A stretch of DNA of 64,000 nucleotides from Bremerella alba. GTDB taxonomy: Bacteria; Planctomycetota; Planctomycetia; Pirellulales; Pirellulaceae. How positions within the stretch are numbered: the stretch's first letter is position 1; every line of letters begins with the position of its first letter. Shown here piece after piece: positions 1-8,635 of this stretch. A program made the position numbers and the translations under genes. The notes beneath the pieces were generated by a model. That model was not told where the DNA came from. It made no database searches and saw nothing but the letters and a program-made list of their open reading frames with translations. The stretch spans positions 310,001 to 374,000 of the forward strand of contig NZ_JABRWO010000003.1 of assembly GCF_013618625.1 (NCBI RefSeq), written 5' to 3'.

Positions 1-1508
1 CAGCACAAGACATTGTGCCGCAACTTACGGCTCCGTCACCGATTACACCTAGTGTTCCGACTCGACCGTTGATTACCGGGATTCGCCTAAAGGGGAATGC
101 CCAAACGGAAGAGACTCGGATTCGCTCGATGATCAAGTCACGTGCTGGGCGTGAGTTCGATCCAGAACAAATTCAATCCGACGTTCGTCGGTTGGCCGCT
201 TCTGGTCTGTTTCGTGATGTTCAGATTCTGACGGATAAGTCGGCCGAGGGAATCTATGTCACCTTTCAGTTCGAGGAACGCCCACGGATTGGATACATCA
301 AATTTCTCGGCAACGAATCGGTTCGCGATAAAACGCTGCTGAAAAAGTCGGAAATGAAGGTCGAAGGCACCCTCAACAAATATGTCATCGAAGAAGCCCG
401 GTTAAAGTTGGAAGATTACTACCATACTCGAGGACACGGTAAAGCGACCGTCCAGGTGGTGGAAGGCTTGGGTCCGGAAGACCGAGGCGTCGCGTTTATG
501 ATCCACGAGGGCCCGCTGGCACGCATTGGCACCACGACCTTCGTAGGCAATTCGATTGCTTCCGATGCCCGTCTGAAGACACAAATCAAAAGCAAGCCTG
601 GCTGGTTTTATATCCTTAATGGTGAACTCGATAAGACTCAGGTCGAACAAGACGTCGACGGCCTAACGGCTTACTATCGAAGTCTTGGCTTCTTCAAAGC
701 TCAAATCAATCGCATCATCGAATACAGCGATAGTGGTAAGTGGGCTTATGTTACCTTTGTGGTCGACGAAGGCCCGCGTTACGAAGTGAGGAACATCTCG
801 TTCGTGGGGCAATCTCGCTTCGATACCGAACAGCTTTTCACGCAGATTAAAATGGAACGCGGCGAATACTTCGACCAAAAGAAGATGTCCGCCGATGTTC
901 GCTCGATTTCTGATCTTTACGGTTCGCAAGGTTACATCCACGCCGATGTGAAAGCAGAGCCACGCTTCCTGGAGACGCCTGGTACTTTGGACCTGGTTTA
1001 CGATATCCGGGAAGGGGACCAGTATCGAGTTGGCAACGTCAACATCGAGATCTCCGGCGACTTTCCGCACACCAAGCATGCGGTGATCTTGAATCGTATG
1101 TCGCTGCAACCTGGCGATATCATCGACATCACAAAGATCCGTGACGACGAGCGTCGCATCAAAGCATCGCAGTTGTTCGTCAACGAACCACATCGTGGCG
1201 TAGCCCCTTCGATCACCGTCGCTCCGCCTGAATTGAGTGATGTTGAAACTCAGGTCGCCGAACGAGGTGGAAGTCAGACCTATCGCGGTCAGAGCCCCAC
1301 CCCGGACCCCGAGCCGCGGTACTATCCTCCGAATCAATACGCAGGACAACCTGGCGGCTATCAACAGGCTCCACCGCAGCAATTGCCTCCGCAACAGGCC
1401 GTGCCGCAGGTCAGTCGCTATTCACAGCCAATTTACCGGGAAGCTGCCGTGCCCACACCGCCGCAGCAATATCCTACTTCCGTTTATTCATCCGTGCCCA
1501 GCAACTAA
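1..1508 (+). CDS. BamA-type periplasmic protein with five POTRA domains (5' truncated by window)
   Basis: The frame is open from the window edge, and the first visible residues (AQDIVPQ) resemble the end of a signal peptide, so the true start lies upstream of base 1. Five consecutive POTRA units can be read. Each opens with a strand such as GIRLKGN, YIKFLGNE, TTFVGNS, NISFVGQS or NVNIEISG and ends in a conserved EGP/EGD turn. This is the full POTRA complement of BamA, the chaperone-docking arm of the outer-membrane protein insertase. Instead of a barrel, the protein ends in a P/Q/Y-rich tail of about 90 residues and a TAA stop. The barrel is encoded by the next gene after 58 bases. By family knowledge POTRA units bind periplasmic OMP substrates and Bam partners. 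That the two products act together is inference. Confidence 0.88.
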   Translation, partial: AQDIVPQLTAPSPITPSVPTRPLITGIRLKGNAQTEETRIRSMIKSRAGREFDPEQIQSDVRRLAASGLFRDVQILTDKSAEGIYVTFQFEERPRIGYIKFLGNESVRDKTLLKKSEMKVEGTLNKYVIEEARLKLEDYYHTRGHGKATVQVVEGLGPEDRGVAFMIHEGPLARIGTTTFVGNSIASDARLKTQIKSKPGWFYILNGELDKTQVEQDVDGLTAYYRSLGFFKAQINRIIEYSDSGKWAYVTFVVDEGPRYEVRNISFVGQSRFDTEQLFTQIKMERGEYFDQKKMSADVRSISDLYGSQGYIHADVKAEPRFLETPGTLDLVYDIREGDQYRVGNVNIEISGDFPHTKHAVILNRMSLQPGDIIDITKIRDDERRIKASQLFVNEPHRGVAPSITVAPPELSDVETQVAERGGSQTYRGQSPTPDPEPRYYPPNQYAGQPGGYQQAPPQQLPPQQAVPQVSRYSQPIYREAAVPTPPQQYPTSVYSSVPSN

Positions 1509-1566
1509 GAAGCCTGGTTCAGCTCGATTTCCCCCCCGAGCACCAACGCTGAATGAGGACCCCTAG

Positions 1567-3192
1567 GTGGACAGAAGCGGACAACTGCTGAAGATAACCC
1601 TCGCTCTGAGTCTCGTCGCTGGTACATGTGCCGGATGGAACTCGGTTTCGGCTCAGGAATGGACTGGCGGAAGCTACGGGCAACAAGCGGCTCCCAACTG
1701 GAATGTGCAGGGACGCGACAACCAAGGTTATCCAGGAAGCGCACAGAACTGGGATGCGTACGATCGCACAGCGTACGAATCTTCGCCCGGCAATCCGAAC
1801 CAATACCGAAATGGAATGCCTGCCTCGGGTGCTCCGATAGGCGCCCACGATCCCTATCAACAGTATCAGCAACCGGTTCAACCGGTTCAGTACCAACAGG
1901 GGTACCCATCGCCATCGAATCCGGAGACCGGTATGTATAGCCAGGATCCTTCAGGGTATCCCTATGGCAGTCCGCCGATTCCGGCACCGGTTACGGGGCC
2001 TCCGAATGCTTACGGTTATCCACAGCATACAGGTCGACCACTGGGTGGTGCTCGGATCTATGATCCACCGCTGGGCCCAGATGCCATCATTTCGCCGAAC
2101 CCGTACTACGATCCTGGCCGTACGGCCGACCTGACGGTTCGTGCGGAAGAAGCTCAGACCGGGCGATTCCAGTTTGGTGTCGGTATCAACTCCGATGCGG
2201 GTGTCACGGGTAATATCGTGATCGACGAACGGAACTTCGACTGGCGGAGATATCCGTCCAGCGTTGATGATATTTGGAACGGTCGCGCATGGCGTGGGGC
2301 AGGGCAGGGGTTTCGTATCGAAGCCATGCCGGGTACCCAAGTTCAACGCTACATGGTCAGTTTCAGCGAACCTTACCTGCTCAATACAAGGGTTAGCCTG
2401 AACTTGAGTGGTTACTTCTTTAACCGTATTTATCGCGACTGGGACGAACAGCGCGTGGGTGGCCGTGTGGGTCTGGGCTATCGTTTGACGCCTGACCTTT
2501 CGACTGCGGTTAGCTTGCGTATGGAAGACGTCGAAATTAGTGATCCGCGTGTCCCAGGCGTTCCGGAACTCGACGCAGTTCTCGGTAATCAGGGACTTTA
2601 CACCGGCAGTTGGAGCGTTACGCATGATACGCGTGACCTGGCATTCGCCCCGACCGAAGGTCACTTGTTTGAAGTCAATCTGGAACAAGCGTTCGGCGAT
2701 TACAACTACTCTCGGGCAGAAGTCGATTTCCGGCAGTACTTCCTGCTCGGTGAACGTCCCGACGGTTCCGGGCGGCATACGCTGGGCTTCTCGTCACGAG
2801 CTGGTTTCTCCGGAAGCGATACGCCGATCTTCGAGAACTTTTACGCAGGTGGTTTCTCGACGCTACGCGGTTTCGACTTCCGACGTGTCGGTCCGAAATC
2901 GGGCGACGTGTTTGTCGGTGGTCCGTTCCGCTTGTTGGGATCGGTGGAATATACGTTCCCAATCACTGCCGACGACATGGTCAAAGGTGTGCTCTTCACC
3001 GACGTAGGTGCGGTTGAGGAATCCACCAAGATCGTTTGGGACGACTTCGACGTGGCTCCAGGGTTTGGTCTTCGCATCTCGGTGCCAGCATTGGGTCAGG
3101 CTCCGATCGCGTTGGACTTCGCTTTCCCAATCAACCATGCCGATACCGACCAGACGCAGGTCTTCAGCTTCTTCGTGGGTGCGGCTCGCTAA
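1567..3192 (+). CDS. BamA/Omp85-family outer-membrane beta-barrel protein without POTRA domains
   Basis: The start is GTG with a GAGGA ribosome-binding site seven bases upstream, directly after an in-frame TAG, so it is not a frameshifted continuation of the preceding gene. Residues 1-30 form a signal peptide ending SVSAQE. Residues 30-175 are a Q/P/Y/G-rich linker with a tandem QPVQPVQ run. From about residue 190 the sequence matches the BamA barrel: EEAQTGRFQFGVGINSDAG, NERNFDW-like strands, the STLRGFDFRRVGP lid-loop motif (VRGF/Y family) and GGPFRLLGSVEYTFP. It ends FSFFVGAAR, a beta-signal-like strand. No POTRA domain is present. It probably forms the insertase pore together with the POTRA protein encoded upstream. 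TamA-like or other Omp85 functions remain possible. Confidence 0.9.
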   Translation: MDRSGQLLKITLALSLVAGTCAGWNSVSAQEWTGGSYGQQAAPNWNVQGRDNQGYPGSAQNWDAYDRTAYESSPGNPNQYRNGMPASGAPIGAHDPYQQYQQPVQPVQYQQGYPSPSNPETGMYSQDPSGYPYGSPPIPAPVTGPPNAYGYPQHTGRPLGGARIYDPPLGPDAIISPNPYYDPGRTADLTVRAEEAQTGRFQFGVGINSDAGVTGNIVIDERNFDWRRYPSSVDDIWNGRAWRGAGQGFRIEAMPGTQVQRYMVSFSEPYLLNTRVSLNLSGYFFNRIYRDWDEQRVGGRVGLGYRLTPDLSTAVSLRMEDVEISDPRVPGVPELDAVLGNQGLYTGSWSVTHDTRDLAFAPTEGHLFEVNLEQAFGDYNYSRAEVDFRQYFLLGERPDGSGRHTLGFSSRAGFSGSDTPIFENFYAGGFSTLRGFDFRRVGPKSGDVFVGGPFRLLGSVEYTFPITADDMVKGVLFTDVGAVEESTKIVWDDFDVAPGFGLRISVPALGQAPIALDFAFPINHADTDQTQVFSFFVGAAR

Positions 3193-3196
3193 GCGT

Positions 3197-3436
3197 TTAG
3201 CGGAACGTCCAATCGACGTATGTGTTCTGGTAACCGTGATGAAAGCCTGCTGTTCGATAAGGCTGGCTCACGCCGAACCAGCCATAGGAATAGCGAGTTT
3301 TCGGCCGTGGCGTCAGAATGGGCGAAGCCGTCGATTCGGGAGCGACAATCCAGTATTGAGCGGGCCCAGCTGCCTGGGCGGATGATTCGGCAGCGAAGCC
3401 AATTAGTAGCGTTAGTGCCAGCATCGCGTAGCGCAT
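3197..3436 (-). CDS. small secreted hypothetical protein (79 aa)
   Basis: This short gene converges on the barrel gene, with only four bases between the stops. The product has a clear signal peptide (MRYAMLALTLLIGFAAESSAQA) and a mature part of about 58 residues rich in Tyr, Trp, Pro and His, including YSYGWFGVSQP. Small secreted proteins with a YG-[WY]-FG box are familiar from planctomycetes, but I know of no assigned function. The ATG has a good GGGAG ribosome-binding site eight bases upstream, which supports a real gene despite its size. Confidence 0.7.
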   Translation of the reverse strand: MRYAMLALTLLIGFAAESSAQAAGPAQYWIVAPESTASPILTPRPKTRYSYGWFGVSQPYRTAGFHHGYQNTYVDWTFR

Positions 3437-3529
3437 GCGATTACTCCCCGAAACGAAAATCTATAGTATCGACTTTCTTAGTGTCGACCTAATCCGGGTG
3501 ATAGCACGCAGGAAAAATTCATTTCCCTG

Positions 3530-3973
3530 TTAGTCACTACTCGATCCGATGAAGATCTCGCAGCCTGATGGCGAGGCGATCAAGTATGCGAAGTCCCAGA
3601 AAACGGGATAATCGAGATGGCCTTCTTCGAGCCAAAAAAGTTCGATGCGGTCTGCGTTGGTTGAGACTTCTTTGAAATGTGATAGCACGGCGTCCAGAAG
3701 TTCTTTAAATGCTCTCGATTCAAGAGCACCCTGTTTGGGACCGTAGGACGCATCTCCCCTATGCCGAATCGACGTTTCTATATCGTCCATCATTTCATCG
3801 GCGGTCACTTGCTGTGAGCCGCCGACGATCGCTTCTGATCCCAAGGTAGTCGCAACGTACTGATTGACATCAGCCTCGGAGATGTATGGGGGCCGGTAGA
3901 GTCGAAGGTGAACAACATAGTTCCACCCGAACAGCGATTTGGAAAGTTTGCGGAGAGTTCTATCCCTAAGCAT
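3530..3973 (-). CDS. hypothetical protein (147 aa)
   Basis: I do not recognise this family. The product is soluble and mixed alpha/beta in character, with no signal peptide or membrane segment. It starts with a basic stretch (MLRDRTLRKLSKS) and has an acidic middle part. The C-terminus reads FAYLIASPSGCEIFIGSSSD, and the pattern suggests a compact single domain. It lies 36 bases downstream of the methylene-H4MPT dehydrogenase gene on the same strand and could be the last gene of that operon, but nothing in the sequence ties it to C1 metabolism. Confidence 0.6.
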   Translation of the reverse strand: MLRDRTLRKLSKSLFGWNYVVHLRLYRPPYISEADVNQYVATTLGSEAIVGGSQQVTADEMMDDIETSIRHRGDASYGPKQGALESRAFKELLDAVLSHFKEVSTNADRIELFWLEEGHLDYPVFWDFAYLIASPSGCEIFIGSSSD

Positions 3974-4009
3974 TTCAGTTGCTTGATTTCGTGTTTGATT
4001 AGCGGGGGA

Positions 4010-4873
4010 CTAGCCTTCGATTTCCCGCCCTAGTGCGAAGATCTCTTCTGCGTTCAAAACCAAATCGTTACGGCTAAACAGCCGTTCGATGGCCGCTTTG
4101 TGAATCGCCATTTTTGTGCCACCCACGCCGATGGCTCCATAGCAGATCTGACCGTGGTCTTCTGCGGCTTTGTCTTGAGAGTCGATCCCTTCGATCCCGA
4201 CCGGGGGAACCGCGTTCAGGTCGATCGCGACTTTCAGGTCCTTGGCTTTCTCGCGATCGGCATGCGAGACCAAAGTCACTCCTGCAGCACCGGCGGAGAT
4301 CAGCAGTTGCACACCATCGAGTGCCGCAGCGGTGGACGTGGCATCGCTTACGGCGACCGGTTGAGGGGAACCAATTTGGACGTCGTCGGCAATTTGTTGG
4401 GCGGCCGCTTGTGCTTTTTCTATGGAACGCGACGCGAGACGAACATTCGCACCTGCCCGAATCAAGAGTCGGGTGGCACGCTGGCCAACGGGACCGGTGC
4501 CCCCCAAGACCAGGGCCTGAGTTCCTTCCAGTTCGAGATGGCGGGCACCGCAGATAACCGCAGCAGCAGCGGTTGTGTTGGCACCATTGCCATCCATCAT
4601 GACCGAGACACGCATGGGCCCAAAAAAGCTTTTGGTAACGGCTTTGAGTAGTTGTTCTGCCTGGTCAACATTCGATCCGCCGACGTAGATTGCGGAATGA
4701 TTCAGCTTGCTGGGGGATCTTGTGAAAATGAGTCCATGAACCAGACCCGCGACTTGATTGGTGGTCACACCACCGTGACGGAACATAACTTCGGCCCCAG
4801 AATCGACGGCGACGACGGAATCGAAGGTGCTTGGCTGCGTATCGGTATCAAGTTGCAGGAGGATATTTTTCAT
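4010..4873 (-). CDS. NAD(P)-dependent methylene-tetrahydromethanopterin dehydrogenase (MtdA/B/C family)
   Basis: The enzyme oxidises methylene-H4MPT to methenyl-H4MPT in the cytoplasmic formaldehyde-oxidation route. The 287-residue length fits the family. The N-terminal substrate domain contains DGNGANTTAAAAV. The Rossmann domain begins at about residue 120 with LVLGGTGPVGQRATRLL, followed by ANVRLASRS, which would contact the NAD(P) ribose. The C-terminus carries IGVGGTKMAIHKAAI, typical of these dehydrogenases. The planctomycete branch has been named MtdC; I cannot assign the subtype or cofactor preference from sequence alone. GAAGG lies seven bases before the ATG. The gene is 28 bases downstream of the HXXEE gene, and fae lies further up the same strand, which supports the C1 role. 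Confidence 0.88.
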   Translation of the reverse strand: MKNILLQLDTDTQPSTFDSVVAVDSGAEVMFRHGGVTTNQVAGLVHGLIFTRSPSKLNHSAIYVGGSNVDQAEQLLKAVTKSFFGPMRVSVMMDGNGANTTAAAAVICGARHLELEGTQALVLGGTGPVGQRATRLLIRAGANVRLASRSIEKAQAAAQQIADDVQIGSPQPVAVSDATSTAAALDGVQLLISAGAAGVTLVSHADREKAKDLKVAIDLNAVPPVGIEGIDSQDKAAEDHGQICYGAIGVGGTKMAIHKAAIERLFSRNDLVLNAEEIFALGREIEG

Positions 4874-4901
4874 GTGAGAGCCTTCCTCATTCTTTGTGAT
4901 A

Positions 4902-5624
4902 CTAACCGTGAATGGAATCTAAGTTCGGGGTCAGGGCCGCACTGCGTTGTAGACGAGCGAGGCGACGAGCCACGTGAATGACAATCGCCACATGCACGCC
5001 GGTGGCGACCAACAGAGCCACAGCGTTTGCTTCCCAACTCGCTTGGACGCCAATTTCGGCAATGCACCAACCACCTATTGGCAAGAATAGCAGGGCTGCC
5101 GTGATGACGCCGGGGTTATACTCACGCGATCGGATCGACATCGCGATATGAGGGATCGCGTTAACGACGGCCAGGTAACCTGCGGCAAGTCCTGCCCAAG
5201 GCGCAATTGCCCAGGCAAGATAAAGAGCAACGATATCCACGCACCAAACGCCCAAAGAGTTGATCCAGAAGGTCGCTGACGGTGTCAAAGCCTCTTTACC
5301 GCCACCAATGGTTCGGTTGATGTAGAGCCGGAAGCGGTCCTGGCGGTGCTCTTCCCATTGATGAATCATGTAGATTGGCAACTGAACAAACAACAGCGTT
5401 AAGCCTAGTCCCGCTACTTGAAACACTAGCGGTGTTAAAACGAGAAGGAATACAGCAGTGAACAACGCAGCGGCGGGCCACTGCCAATCACGAACAAGCC
5501 AATTCCACATAGCCAGTTGTCCCCATGAAAAATGCGGTGCATTCCAAGAATGCATCGGGTGGTCGAAAAACCCGGGACCATCGCGTAATTCAAGTGCTAT
5601 GAATCCCATTCGATATGCCACCAT
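4902..5624 (-). CDS. HXXEE-domain multi-pass membrane protein
   Basis: The 240-residue product is largely hydrophobic with about five to six membrane helices. It carries HQWEEH at about residue 88, the signature of the HXXEE family. A second set of polar residues (HIAMSIRSREYNPG) sits between later helices, so the conserved His/Glu residues may form an intramembrane site. The family function is unknown; some members are loosely annotated as membrane hydrolases. The gene lies between fae and the methylene-H4MPT dehydrogenase gene and is only 28 bases ahead of the latter, so the two are probably cotranscribed. The start is uncertain: the first ATG is preceded by GAGG with almost no spacing, and an alternative ATG (MGFIALEL) lies five codons in. 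Confidence 0.78.
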   Translation of the reverse strand: MVAYRMGFIALELRDGPGFFDHPMHSWNAPHFSWGQLAMWNWLVRDWQWPAAALFTAVFLLVLTPLVFQVAGLGLTLLFVQLPIYMIHQWEEHRQDRFRLYINRTIGGGKEALTPSATFWINSLGVWCVDIVALYLAWAIAPWAGLAAGYLAVVNAIPHIAMSIRSREYNPGVITAALLFLPIGGWCIAEIGVQASWEANAVALLVATGVHVAIVIHVARRLARLQRSAALTPNLDSIHG

Positions 5625-5753
5625 ACCTCATAGACAAGAAAAGAAACGCCTAAAAGCGTGTGGAAGCGATTAGACGGCGCAATCGATACGATCGGATCTA
5701 TTGTTCCTGCCATGGTCGCTCCAACACAGGTACTGCTGAGGCAAGCAGGCTAC

Positions 5754-5794
5754 AAAAAAAGCCCCGCGTGGTCTTTAATTGGCCGCGCGGGACT
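5754..5794 (-). terminator. Rho-independent terminator of fae
   Basis: On the minus strand a GC-rich stem (AGTCCCGCGCGGCC / GACCACGCGGGGC, about 11 pairs with mismatches) with a short AT loop is followed by seven T residues. It lies 31 bases after the fae stop and before the HXXEE gene, so fae is probably transcribed largely as its own unit. Confidence 0.85.
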
Positions 5795-5824
5795 TAAATT
5801 GTTGTGCCGAAACTAGACACTTAA

Positions 5825-6322
5825 TTAGAAGCCGCGGAACGGGTGGGCTGCCTGTTCTTTGCCGGCGATGACTTCGTCGATGGTCGGCTTGCCAGCCATG
5901 GCGCTTTTGATCGACTCTAAGGTCGCTTCGTAGTTGTATTCGTAGATCTTCTTGTCATCCTGGGCTTCCCAGTGAATGAAGACACCACAAACGATCACGA
6001 GGTCTTCGCACTGATCCTTCGGGATAACGCCTTGCTCGACAGCGTCAGCGACGGCCTTGGCGACAGCGGCTTGGGCTGGGCCGAACATTTGGACGGCTTG
6101 CTTCGAGTTCTTGATGGTGACCTTGGTGATGGTCACGGTAGCCGGCTTAACGGCCAGATTTGGGGTTAGAACGGCCAGCAGGTTGGAGTGACCGGCGGTT
6201 TGATTGACCAGGGCCGAAGCGAACGCATGGCCAACAGGGCCATCTTTGGAACCGATCATCAAATCGATATGCGCGACTTCGTTGCCATCGCCAGCGAGGG
6301 CTTCTCCGATATACATCGACAT
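5825..6322 (-). CDS. fae: formaldehyde-activating enzyme
   Basis: Fae condenses formaldehyde with tetrahydromethanopterin to give methylene-H4MPT, the entry step of the H4MPT-linked oxidation pathway in the cytoplasm. The 165-residue product carries the family landmarks in order: [17 protein letters not shown] near the N-terminus (with the His of EVAHID), [51 protein letters not shown] and the closing HPFRGF. These match bacterial Fae closely. The start has GGAG about ten bases upstream. The product of Fae is the substrate of the methylene-H4MPT dehydrogenase encoded 950 bases downstream. A strong terminator follows, which suits an abundantly expressed detoxification gene. Confidence 0.95.
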   Translation of the reverse strand: MSMYIGEALAGDGNEVAHIDLMIGSKDGPVGHAFASALVNQTAGHSNLLAVLTPNLAVKPATVTITKVTIKNSKQAVQMFGPAQAAVAKAVADAVEQGVIPKDQCEDLVIVCGVFIHWEAQDDKKIYEYNYEATLESIKSAMAGKPTIDEVIAGKEQAAHPFRGF

Positions 6323-6700
6323 CCGGGATTCTCCGTGCGTGAACTAAGAAGATACGGGGTGATGCCCACGTTGACTTTCATTCACAGATGTCAGTGCGCA
6401 GGCTTTCTGGTTTTGTCCAATTTAACGAGGCCGAAGGCCCATCGAAAGCCCGGGCAAGCCGAGGTACGAAAAGACTTTGAGCCAGCTGACAGCAAAGACG
6501 ATAGCAGACTATGCCCGAATTGCAAGTAGTGGGGCCACGCCGGCTTCTGGTATCAGTGCGATGAGATCTTTCATCGGCTGCTGGTTGAAGGTTGGCGTTC
6601 TCGGTTACGAGCGAGTCTGCACTATATGCTTGACCTCACTGGCCACTAAATAAGAAGGCTCGGTTCGAGGCCGAACTTCATGACGTCTTCGAAAGGAGAA
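6323..6700. other. intergenic region upstream of fae
   Basis: This 378-base stretch separates the fae start from the terminator of the VWA gene on the same strand. It presumably contains the fae promoter, read on the minus strand. I could not pick out a convincing -35/-10 pair, and the open frames crossing it have no protein-like character or family motifs. Confidence 0.5.
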
Positions 6701-6736
6701 GAGGCCGTCGCGCGGGCAGCGGTGCACGACGGCCTC
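6701..6736 (-). terminator. terminator downstream of the VWA/TadG-like gene
   Basis: A perfect ten-base inverted repeat (GAGGCCGTCG / CGACGGCCTC) with a 16-base loop lies 32 bases after the VWA gene stop. On the minus strand it is followed by TTCTCCTTTC, a moderately T-rich tail. It is a plausible intrinsic terminator, though weaker than the fae one. Confidence 0.6.
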
Positions 6737-6767
6737 TGGCGGGAAGAGTCATTTCCCTGCGATGGTC

Positions 6768-8498
6768 TTATTGAACCAGTCGCAGTGGGCGATATCCGGC
6801 GATCTGCTGGAAGACTTCAGTCAGTTCTTCCGCATACTCATCGCCAGTTTTACCACCGGGAATATTGAAGTGAGAGCCGTTGGTGATGTCGGCCACTTGT
6901 TGCATGAGGTTTGTATCCGCACCGGCTCCCATGCTGATAGTAACGATCACGTAGCCTCGTTCGGCAGCCAGATGAGCTTCGTTGAGAACCGCATTGCGAG
7001 CCCCCGAGTTATTCACACCGCCGTTGTGCCAGTTGGCAACACCATCAGTCATCAGGATGATCATCTTGAAAGCCCCGGCACGAGCCCTGGTGTTCAGCTC
7101 TTCACGAGCTACTGTCATGCCACCGGCGATATTGGTGTAGTTGTGGTAGTAACCGGCCTGACGTTGATTGGCCTGAGCGACGATGTAGCCGAAGTCATCG
7201 GAGAGAATCGATTCAAGAATCCCGTTACCGCCGGGACCGTTGTACATCGATAGTCCCATTTTGTCGTCGGAGTCGGCCTGTTCGATAAAGTTGACGAACA
7301 TAGCCACCGACGATTTCAAAGCCGTGATCGGTTGAGCACTCGCTTTCCACATATCGGGGGACTGATTGTGAAGCGATCGTTGTTCCAGCCAGTAAACAAT
7401 TAAGTTCTGGTAACCGAATTTGTAGCGGAACCCGGCGTTCTTGTTCTGACCGCCACTGGAGGTGCAGTAGTTGATATAACCGTCCCAGTTGCCACTGTAG
7501 GGATAGTTAACCGTGTCGAGTCCGAGGGCATCGATAAATGTGTCACGGTCGGTGAAGTTAAAGTAATGGACTTGATCTGACCCGTCTGCATTTTTACCAC
7601 TATATGCCCAGACTTCGCGAACCTGACCACCTGGCGTATACGTGCCTGTAGTTCCGCTGGGATAGTACGTCACAATGTTGTTATTGGAGCGACGAACACG
7701 AATCCGGTCGTAAGACTTAGTCGAATTGACGACGACGGTATCGTACTGATATTCCACAGTAACTTGAGCTTGGTCATCCGTTTGAGGTGCAGGTCCCCTG
7801 GCGACAGCCCACTTGGGTTCAAACTCGAGGTTTCCGTAGATTGGCGAACCTAGTTCCTCGTACATTTGAAACTGATTTGCGGTGACATGGTCGACACCCA
7901 GAGAGTTGAATGCACTGAATTCGCTGTCATCATTCATAGAGCCAGACAAATCGAGCACAACCATGATGTCGCGTGGCTGATAGGCGGCAGCACTTTGGGC
8001 TCGGATGCTGAACGTTTCACGACCGAGCAAGTGGCCGAAGAAGAAGGGCATGTTGTCGTATTGCATGCTAACCTTGACGGTCGAAGCAGGTCGCCCCGAG
8101 GGGACGACTTCTTTGGTGGTGTCGTCCCATTCACCGTAATCGATCGTCAGCCCTTGAGAGTAGTTATCCATGAAGTGGGTGACACTATCACCAACGTCCT
8201 GGTTATCGTATTCTTTCCACTGAGTGCCAACTGGATTGCGGACAAGGTATTCATGAACGGCGTCGGTTGCGACGTCTTCGCCATCGATGAGCGAGCCAGC
8301 TCCGGCCAGGGTGGCCGCATCGACGCTACGTTGCAGTTGAGATTGCATGGTGTACATGTAGCCGACATCGATGCTAAACGCGAGCATGGCCAGCATGACA
8401 ATCATGAGTACTGCGGACAGTACAACGATGATTCCGCGTTTTCGGTGTGAACCTACGTAAGACATGTCCTCGTCCGGGGAAGCAGATCGGCGAAGCAT
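6768..8498 (-). CDS. TadE/TadG-like membrane-anchored VWA-domain protein
   Basis: The N-terminus reads RKRGIIVVLSAVLMIVMLAM at residues 20-39 and continues into AFSIDVGYMY, the single-helix anchor typical of TadG-like Flp-pilus-associated proteins. A MIDAS motif DLSGSM sits near residue 181 and a second VWA strand MTDGVANW near residue 483. About 300 residues lie between them, more than a normal VWA fold needs, so a polar Tyr/Asn-rich beta insertion is present. The likely role is a surface or periplasmic adhesion/assembly factor exposed outside the inner membrane. I prefer the ATG at 8498 because AGGAG lies just upstream; an upstream in-frame start at 8591 would add 31 residues lacking signal character and has no such site. 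No other tad genes are nearby. Confidence 0.85.
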   Translation of the reverse strand: MLRRSASPDEDMSYVGSHRKRGIIVVLSAVLMIVMLAMLAFSIDVGYMYTMQSQLQRSVDAATLAGAGSLIDGEDVATDAVHEYLVRNPVGTQWKEYDNQDVGDSVTHFMDNYSQGLTIDYGEWDDTTKEVVPSGRPASTVKVSMQYDNMPFFFGHLLGRETFSIRAQSAAAYQPRDIMVVLDLSGSMNDDSEFSAFNSLGVDHVTANQFQMYEELGSPIYGNLEFEPKWAVARGPAPQTDDQAQVTVEYQYDTVVVNSTKSYDRIRVRRSNNNIVTYYPSGTTGTYTPGGQVREVWAYSGKNADGSDQVHYFNFTDRDTFIDALGLDTVNYPYSGNWDGYINYCTSSGGQNKNAGFRYKFGYQNLIVYWLEQRSLHNQSPDMWKASAQPITALKSSVAMFVNFIEQADSDDKMGLSMYNGPGGNGILESILSDDFGYIVAQANQRQAGYYHNYTNIAGGMTVAREELNTRARAGAFKMIILMTDGVANWHNGGVNNSGARNAVLNEAHLAAERGYVIVTISMGAGADTNLMQQVADITNGSHFNIPGGKTGDEYAEELTEVFQQIAGYRPLRLVQ

Positions 8499-8635
8499 AA
8501 ACTCTCTCCTGGGAATTGAAAGAAGTTTGTTTGGTCGCGGCGAGCCGATGGGAATTCGTGCTGGCGTGCTCGGGGCAACCCAACTATTCAAAAGGGTTTG
8601 AAACGAGATTTAGGGAGTTCGCTTCCATCTGATCG

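Noticed and set aside
663-1394. 243-codon minus-strand frame under the POTRA gene
   Set aside because: It runs antisense to a clear five-POTRA protein, and its translation shows no domain or signal.
1860-1895. short tandem repeat CAACCGGTT in the barrel gene
   Set aside because: It encodes the QPVQPVQ linker and is explained by low-complexity protein sequence rather than a mobile or regulatory repeat.
1951-2778. 275-codon minus-strand frame under the Bam barrel gene
   Set aside because: Mirror frame of the barrel coding region; composition is artefactual and no motif is present.
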